From Tamaricihabitans halophyticus (lineage in GTDB: Bacteria > Actinomycetota > Actinomycetes > Mycobacteriales > Pseudonocardiaceae): 64,000 bases of DNA. The stretch is taken from positions 1-64,000 of the forward strand of contig NZ_SLXQ01000004.1 of NCBI RefSeq assembly GCF_004340875.1, given 5' to 3'. The notes below the pieces were generated by a model, which did not search any database, was not told where the DNA came from, and worked only from the letters and a program-made list of their open reading frames with translations. A program made the position numbers and the translations under genes. The stretch's first letter is position 1. Each line of letters opens with the position of its first letter. Shown piece by piece: positions 59,571 to 64,000 of the stretch.

Positions 59571-61909
59571 TCGTGGTCACCGTCCTTTGCCACGCGTCCC
59601 GCCGCCTGTTCATCGATCAGCTCGAGTACTCGCTCCGGGGTGATCGGCAACCGATTCGGTCGCACCCCAATCGCGTCCTTGATCGCGCTGGCGATCGCCG
59701 CCGCGCAGGGACCAACAGGCGGCTCGCCGATCCCCCTGGCATTCAGCGGCCCACAGCCTTCACCGCTTTCCACCACGTCGACCTCGATATCCGGCATATC
59801 CATGGTGGTCGGGATGAGGTAGTTCGCGAACAAGGTCGACACGGGTTGGCCGTCGATCAGCGCATGATCCTCCATGAGGGCATAGCCGAGGCCCTGCATG
59901 ACCCCACCTTGGATCTGCCCCTGTACACGTACGGGGTTGATCTGTTGCCCGACGTCGTGACTCGCGGCGTATTTCAATACCCGGACTACACCAGTTTCGG
60001 TGTCCACCTCGACCTCGGCGGCGTGCGTGCCATAGGTGTAGTCCGGAAAGCTGTCCCCCTGCCCCGCTTCCGGATCGAATTCGCCACCGCGAGCCCGCCA
60101 GGTGTGCAGATTCGACGTCGACACCCCGCGACGCTGACACATCTGCGCCAGCTCGGCGAGACGAATACCCCTGTTCTGCCCGGACGAATCAGCGGTACGC
60201 ACCATTCCGTCCCGCCAGACCAAAGTATCCGGTGGCACACCGAGCTCCTCCGCCGCTACGGCGGCGAGGCTATCCCGTAGTTCCCTGGCGCCGGAGAGCA
60301 CGGCGTTGCCGGACATGTACAGCTGCCGGGTAGCGAAGGTTCCGCCCGCTGGCGGATTCAACGCGGTGTCCCCGATATACACACTGATCTCTTCGAGCGG
60401 AGCGCCGAGGACCTCCGAGGCGATCTGACACAGACTGGCCGCCTGTCCGGCCCCAAGGTCCGTGACGCCGCTGCGGATCAACAAACTGCCGTCGGTTTGC
60501 AAAGTCAGCCAGACGGAGGCGTGATCCCGGAACCAGATCGTTCGACCGTAGGGCTGCATACCCGAGGCGAACCCGCGGCCAACTCGGCAGCCGGGCCCGG
60601 TAGCGGTGCTACGCGGCCCTAGCCTGGCGAGCGCGAGGTCACGCGTCGCCGTCAGTTCCACGGCGGTATGCAGCGACTCCCCGGTTGGGATCGTATCGCC
60701 CTTGCTGACCTGGTTGCGGTCGCGGATCTCCGTCGGGGTCAGCCCGAGTCGTTCCGCTAGTTTGTCCATTTGCGACTCGTAGCCGAACACGACCTGCATA
60801 GCGCCGAAGCCACGGAAGGCACTTGCCGGAACATTGTTCGTGAACACCGCCCGGGACCTCGTAGTGATATTCGGTACTCGGTATGGCCCCGCGGCCAGTG
60901 CGGCACCGGCGAACAGTACACGAGCGCTCAAGCACGGGTATGCGCCGGCGTCGCCGATGATGTCGATTTCTTGCGCCAGGAGGGTTCCGTCCGCTTTCGC
61001 GCCGGTGCGATACCGCATCACGAAGGGGTGCCGTTTCGTGCTGGCCAGTATGGATTCCTGCCGATCCCACACCATCCGCACCGGGCGCTGGGTGTGCCAG
61101 GCAAGCAGCGCGAGGTAAGGCTCGACCGTCATGTCTTCCTTACCGCCGAACCCTCCCCCCATGTAGGAGGCGATGATCCTGACCTTGTTCTCGGAAACGT
61201 CCAGGATGCGCGCGATCTGACTGGCATGCTCGATCACCTGGGTTGACACCCGAAGTGTCAGAACACCGTTGTCCGACCAGCCGACACCGGATTCCGGCTC
61301 CAAGTAGGCGTGTTCGACATGCTGACTGCGATACTCGCCAGTGATCACCACGTCGGCGGCCGCCATCGCGGCCGCGGCGTCGCCACGCCCGATGCGCCAG
61401 TTCACGAGTACGTTTCCGGCCTCGTGCACCAGGGGCGCTTCGGGTTCCAACGCCTCCTCTGGATCGAAGATTCCCGGGAGATCGGCATAACTGACGTCCA
61501 CGAGATCCACCGCGGCCGCCGCGATTTCCGGCTCGGTGGCCGCGATCAGGGCGACCGGCTCACCGGTGTAGCGCACCCGATCCTCGGCGAGCACTGGCTG
61601 TGCGACGGTCAACTCACCAAGCCCGCCACTGGCGTTGTCCACGACCTTGTTGAAGGGGACGTCCGATGCGGTCAACACGGCGACGACACCGGGAAGCTCG
61701 CGAGCCGCTGACGTGTCTATCGCGGTGATTCGGGCGCAGGGCTGCAACGACCGTACGACCTTGCCGTACAGCATGCCGGGCAGTTTCCAGTCCGCCCCGT
61801 AGCGCAGTGTCCCCTGAACCTTGTCCTGGAAGTCATGGTGTGCGGGGGAATTGCCGACCACGGTGAACTCGGTCGTACCCGCGGGTGCCGATTCGATCGC
61901 TTCAGTCAT
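59567..61909 (-). CDS. Xanthine dehydrogenase-family molybdopterin-binding large subunit
   Basis: A 780-residue Mo-hydroxylase catalytic subunit. GGGFGGKED (251-259) contacts the cofactor, and Glu729 in GIGEPPVGP is the expected base-catalyst glutamate of the family. ATG 61909 is chosen; it overlaps the Fe-S gene end by eight bases, while the longer open frame antisense to that gene is not plausible. With the Fe-S and FAD subunits it forms a CoxLSM-type hydroxylase that oxidises an aldehyde or N-heterocycle with water. The substrate cannot be read from motifs; purine, nicotinate-like or aldehyde are possible. Confidence 0.93.
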   Translation of the reverse strand: MTEAIESAPAGTTEFTVVGNSPAHHDFQDKVQGTLRYGADWKLPGMLYGKVVRSLQPCARITAIDTSAARELPGVVAVLTASDVPFNKVVDNASGGLGELTVAQPVLAEDRVRYTGEPVALIAATEPEIAAAAVDLVDVSYADLPGIFDPEEALEPEAPLVHEAGNVLVNWRIGRGDAAAAMAAADVVITGEYRSQHVEHAYLEPESGVGWSDNGVLTLRVSTQVIEHASQIARILDVSENKVRIIASYMGGGFGGKEDMTVEPYLALLAWHTQRPVRMVWDRQESILASTKRHPFVMRYRTGAKADGTLLAQEIDIIGDAGAYPCLSARVLFAGAALAAGPYRVPNITTRSRAVFTNNVPASAFRGFGAMQVVFGYESQMDKLAERLGLTPTEIRDRNQVSKGDTIPTGESLHTAVELTATRDLALARLGPRSTATGPGCRVGRGFASGMQPYGRTIWFRDHASVWLTLQTDGSLLIRSGVTDLGAGQAASLCQIASEVLGAPLEEISVYIGDTALNPPAGGTFATRQLYMSGNAVLSGARELRDSLAAVAAEELGVPPDTLVWRDGMVRTADSSGQNRGIRLAELAQMCQRRGVSTSNLHTWRARGGEFDPEAGQGDSFPDYTYGTHAAEVEVDTETGVVRVLKYAASHDVGQQINPVRVQGQIQGGVMQGLGYALMEDHALIDGQPVSTLFANYLIPTTMDMPDIEVDVVESGEGCGPLNARGIGEPPVGPCAAAIASAIKDAIGVRPNRLPITPERVLELIDEQAAGRVAKDGDHE

Positions 61910-62393
61910 GGCTACCATTTCCCCGCCGTCGACAGGCGTACTCCTCGACGGCATCCACAATCTTCGTGTATCCGGTACACCGGCAGAGGTTTCCGACCAG
62001 CTCGTAGCGGATGTCCTCGCGGGTTGGTCGCTCGGTGCGCTCGACGAGCGCAAGCGCGGTCAGCATCATTCCTGGGGTACAGAAACCACATTGAGCCGCG
62101 CCGGCCTGGAGAAAGCAGTCCTGGATGGGGTGTGACTCCGCGTCGGCGGCCGGCAGCCCGGTGAGCGTGGTGATCTCCCGCCCTTCTACCTGGACCGCGA
62201 AAAGCAGGCAGGCGCTTACCGGTTCGCCATCCAGCAGGATCGTGCAGGTACCACAGACGCCTTCCCCGCAGCCGTAACGAACGTCGGCCATGCCGAGGTC
62301 GTCGTGCAGCGCGTCAAGCAGCAACCGGTTGGTGCCTACCCACAACTCGTGCGTACGACCGTTCACCCGTAGCTGGACCTGTGTTTTCGTCAT
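61902..62393 (-). CDS. 2Fe-2S subunit of the molybdenum hydroxylase (CoxS type)
   Basis: A 163-residue protein with both clusters intact: Cys42, Cys47, Cys50 and Cys62 bind the plant-ferredoxin-type cluster, and Cys102, Cys105, Cys137 and Cys139 the second. QCGFCTPGM and GNLCRCTGY are diagnostic. It passes electrons from the Mo subunit to FAD. ATG overlaps the FAD-subunit stop (ATGA). Confidence 0.95.
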   Translation of the reverse strand: MTKTQVQLRVNGRTHELWVGTNRLLLDALHDDLGMADVRYGCGEGVCGTCTILLDGEPVSACLLFAVQVEGREITTLTGLPAADAESHPIQDCFLQAGAAQCGFCTPGMMLTALALVERTERPTREDIRYELVGNLCRCTGYTKIVDAVEEYACRRRGNGSHD

Positions 62394-63280
62394 ACGCCAG
62401 CTCCCTTGCTCTCGGCGCGTCCGCGCTCGATCGCCTTCCCGAGCGCGCGATAGGTGAGGACCTCGGTGAGGCGCCGCCGATAGTCAGCGCTGGCGTGCAC
62501 ATCGGACTCGGGCGACACGGTGGCGGCGGCTGCTGCCCCAACAGCCCGGAGCTCGTCATCGCGCCCGGTCCCGCCGACGGCCGCCGACAGGAGCTCATCG
62601 GAGAGGATCAACGGCCGGTCAGCGACGCCCCCGACCACGACGCGCAGTGCCGTGACCGTGTGCGCATCGGAGCTCAGCGTGGCGGTCGCCGCCACTTCGA
62701 CCGTGGCGAAGTCGGAGTAGCGGCGAACGGTTTCCAGAAAGGCCCAACCTTGGCCGTGCTTGCGGATCGGTAACCTGATCTCGGTCAGCAACTCGTCCTC
62801 GGCGAGATCCGTGGTGAGATAGCTGCGCAGAAACCGTTCGGCATCGATCACTCGTTGGCCCCGCGGGGAGTGGGCAATCAATTGACCGTCAAGCGCAAGC
62901 ACCATGCACGGGATCTCTCCACTGGGATCCGCATGGCACATGCTGCCACCAACGGTTCCTCGTGCACGTACCCGGACGTTGCCGATCTGCGCGGCCCCTT
63001 CGGCAAGTATCGGACAATGCTCACGAACTAATGGTGAACGCAGCAGATCCTGGTGCCGCGTCAGCGCAGAGAGCACCAGTCGATCGTCGGCCACTCGCGG
63101 CTCTACGGCGCCGATCGGGTTGATATCGATGAGTCCAGCCGGCTGCACCAGACGTAGATTCAACATCGGCACCAGGCTCTGTCCACCGGCGAGAATCTTG
63201 CCGTCCTCACCCCAGATGCGGTGCAGCTCGACGGCTTCCTCCCAGGAATCGGCGAGCTGGTACTCGAACGCGCCGGTCAT
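62390..63280 (-). CDS. FAD-binding subunit of the molybdenum hydroxylase (CoxM type)
   Basis: A 296-residue flavoprotein of the CoxM/KpoM type: KILAGGQSLVPMLNLRL (35-51) and GNVRVRARGTVGGSMCHADPSGEIP, the two FAD-binding stretches, are complete. The start overlaps the CoA-transferase stop, so the order on the minus strand is CoA-transferase, FAD, Fe-S, Mo subunit, CoxG, DpaL, all coupled. Confidence 0.94.
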   Translation of the reverse strand: MTGAFEYQLADSWEEAVELHRIWGEDGKILAGGQSLVPMLNLRLVQPAGLIDINPIGAVEPRVADDRLVLSALTRHQDLLRSPLVREHCPILAEGAAQIGNVRVRARGTVGGSMCHADPSGEIPCMVLALDGQLIAHSPRGQRVIDAERFLRSYLTTDLAEDELLTEIRLPIRKHGQGWAFLETVRRYSDFATVEVAATATLSSDAHTVTALRVVVGGVADRPLILSDELLSAAVGGTGRDDELRAVGAAAAATVSPESDVHASADYRRRLTEVLTYRALGKAIERGRAESKGAGV

Positions 63281-64000
63281 CGCGACACCGTCGACACCTG
63301 CGTTGCCGGCTCACGATCAGCCGACTCACCAGTCAGTTCACGCAGCATTGCTAGCTCGGTCGCACTCGGCGCGGGCAACTGTGCCAGTTCGTCGTGTACC
63401 AGCAAGTCGAATCCGGTCGCGGTACGTACCTCGTCAAGCGTCACGTCCGGTTGTAGGGCGCGTACCCGCATCCGTTTGCTGGTTGGCTCGAAATCGAGCA
63501 GGGCCAGATCGGTGACGACATGGCTCGGCCCGCCGTAGACCAGTCCCGCCTCGACTCGAGCCGCGCCACCGGTGAGGTACCCGGGGCTCGTGACGAAGTC
63601 GACGCGTTCGACAAACCTGCGTGGCTCGTGGGTGGTGACGACGAGAGTCTCGTTGCACAACGAAATGATGTCGTTGGCGCCACCGCTTCCCGGTAGCCGA
63701 ACCGTCGGCCTGGTTGGCTCACCAATAACGCTGGTATTGATGTTGCCGTACGGGTCGATCTGGGCGACACCGAGGAATCCGTAGTCGAAGAACCCGCGCT
63801 GCGCGAGCAGGAAGATATCGGTGATCCCGGTGAACATCGCCGCGCCGGCCGCGGCGCGAAGTTCGTTCGTGGAACTGGGCAACATCCCAGGATGGGGGGT
63901 GGTACCAATGATCCCGCCCTCGAGAATAATCGTCAGATTTGGCGCACGATGGCGTTTCGCCAAGGTCGAGGCGACCAGCGGGAGGCCAATTCCCGCGAAC
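63277..64000 (-). CDS. Family I CoA-transferase, beta subunit (5' end outside window)
   Basis: The partial protein extends upstream of the window edge: the frame continues FAGIGLPLVASTLAKRHRAPNL, the family's GIGLP-x-(A/V)-x2-A start. LILEGGIIGTTP-type (TIILEGGIIGTTPHP) and GFLGVAQIDPYGNINTSVIG are conserved. GSGGANDI holds no catalytic Glu recognisable from the alpha/beta glutaconate-type pattern, so the role as GctB- or IpdB-like partner is assigned by fold only. IpdAB-type members are hydrolases, not transferases. It is translationally coupled to the molybdenum-hydroxylase genes. Confidence 0.82.
   Translation of the reverse strand, partial: FAGIGLPLVASTLAKRHRAPNLTIILEGGIIGTTPHPGMLPSSTNELRAAAGAAMFTGITDIFLLAQRGFFDYGFLGVAQIDPYGNINTSVIGEPTRPTVRLPGSGGANDIISLCNETLVVTTHEPRRFVERVDFVTSPGYLTGGAARVEAGLVYGGPSHVVTDLALLDFEPTSKRMRVRALQPDVTLDEVRTATGFDLLVHDELAQLPAPSATELAMLRELTGESADREPATQVSTVSR

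Noticed and set aside
61910-62053. Upstream extension of the molybdenum-hydroxylase large subunit to 62053
   Set aside because: The extra 48 residues overlap the Fe-S gene, are Arg/Ser-rich and lack a ribosome-binding site; ATG 61909 gives the family N-terminus.
1-64000. CRISPR arrays, tRNA or rRNA genes, IS elements, integrases
   Set aside because: No regularly spaced repeats, cloverleaf-like stretches or transposase/integrase motifs were noticed on reading; a tool search would be needed to exclude a tRNA fully.

Overview
The window is high-GC DNA with GTG/TTG starts and many ATGA/GTGA start-stop overlaps. It carries DUF397 plus DUF5753-type XRE regulators, a DUF3558 lipoprotein, ESX-type WXG proteins and F420-type enzymes. 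This points to an actinomycete, most likely of the Pseudonocardiaceae; the genus cannot be read from the sequence.

Left part (1-15.2 kb) is one side of a glycosylated polyketide biosynthetic cluster. A PKS whose 3' end lies outside the window (minus strand) starts with an acyl-CoA-ligase loading domain, a degenerate ketoreductase and an ACP, followed by an active KS. Divergent from it are a chorismatase and a class II DAHP synthase, which should supply a chorismate-derived starter acid, probably 3-hydroxybenzoate. Next come deoxysugar genes: 3,5- or 5-epimerase, 3-aminotransferase, 4-ketoreductase and 2,3-dehydratase. On the plus strand follow a glycosyltransferase, a sugar O-methyltransferase, an N,N-dimethyltransferase and a second, DesVII-like glycosyltransferase. 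Together they predict a 2,3,6-trideoxy-3-(dimethylamino)hexose and probably a second, O-methylated sugar on an aryl-primed polyketide. Both divergent promoters carry CTAGGG motifs like PAS-LuxR operators.

15.2-23.8 kb: DUF1801 protein, TetR regulator, LtrA-type membrane protein, then an island of very small genes around a DUF397/XRE pair, bracketed by two copies of a 45-bp repeat. A methyltransferase and an ESX-substrate/lipoprotein group follow.

23.8-50 kb: acyl-CoA catabolism. A minus-strand group contains a carnitine-to-betaine module (dehydrogenase, BKACE cleavage enzyme, betainyl-CoA thioesterase) with an ion-coupled permease and a class A beta-lactamase-like hydrolase. It is followed by a class C-type esterase, SDRs, CoA ligases (one with a C-terminal SCP2-like extension), enoyl-CoA hydratase, a thiolase plus HMG-CoA-synthase/DUF35 fusion, an MFE-2-type dehydrogenase, a two-gene MaoC hydratase, two acyl-CoA dehydrogenases, an alpha/beta hydrolase, and LAL and TetR regulators. 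The substrate is unknown.

50-54.5 kb: a small ATPase, a Ddn-hemerythrin fusion, and a PadR-controlled oxidoreductase plus DHA2 drug-efflux pair with a striking double operator.

54.5-64 kb: a minus-strand catabolic operon with a CoA-transferase (cut by the window edge), a three-subunit molybdenum hydroxylase, CoxG, diaminopropionate ammonia-lyase, PucR regulator and an MHS transporter. No tRNA, rRNA, CRISPR array or insertion sequence was recognised.
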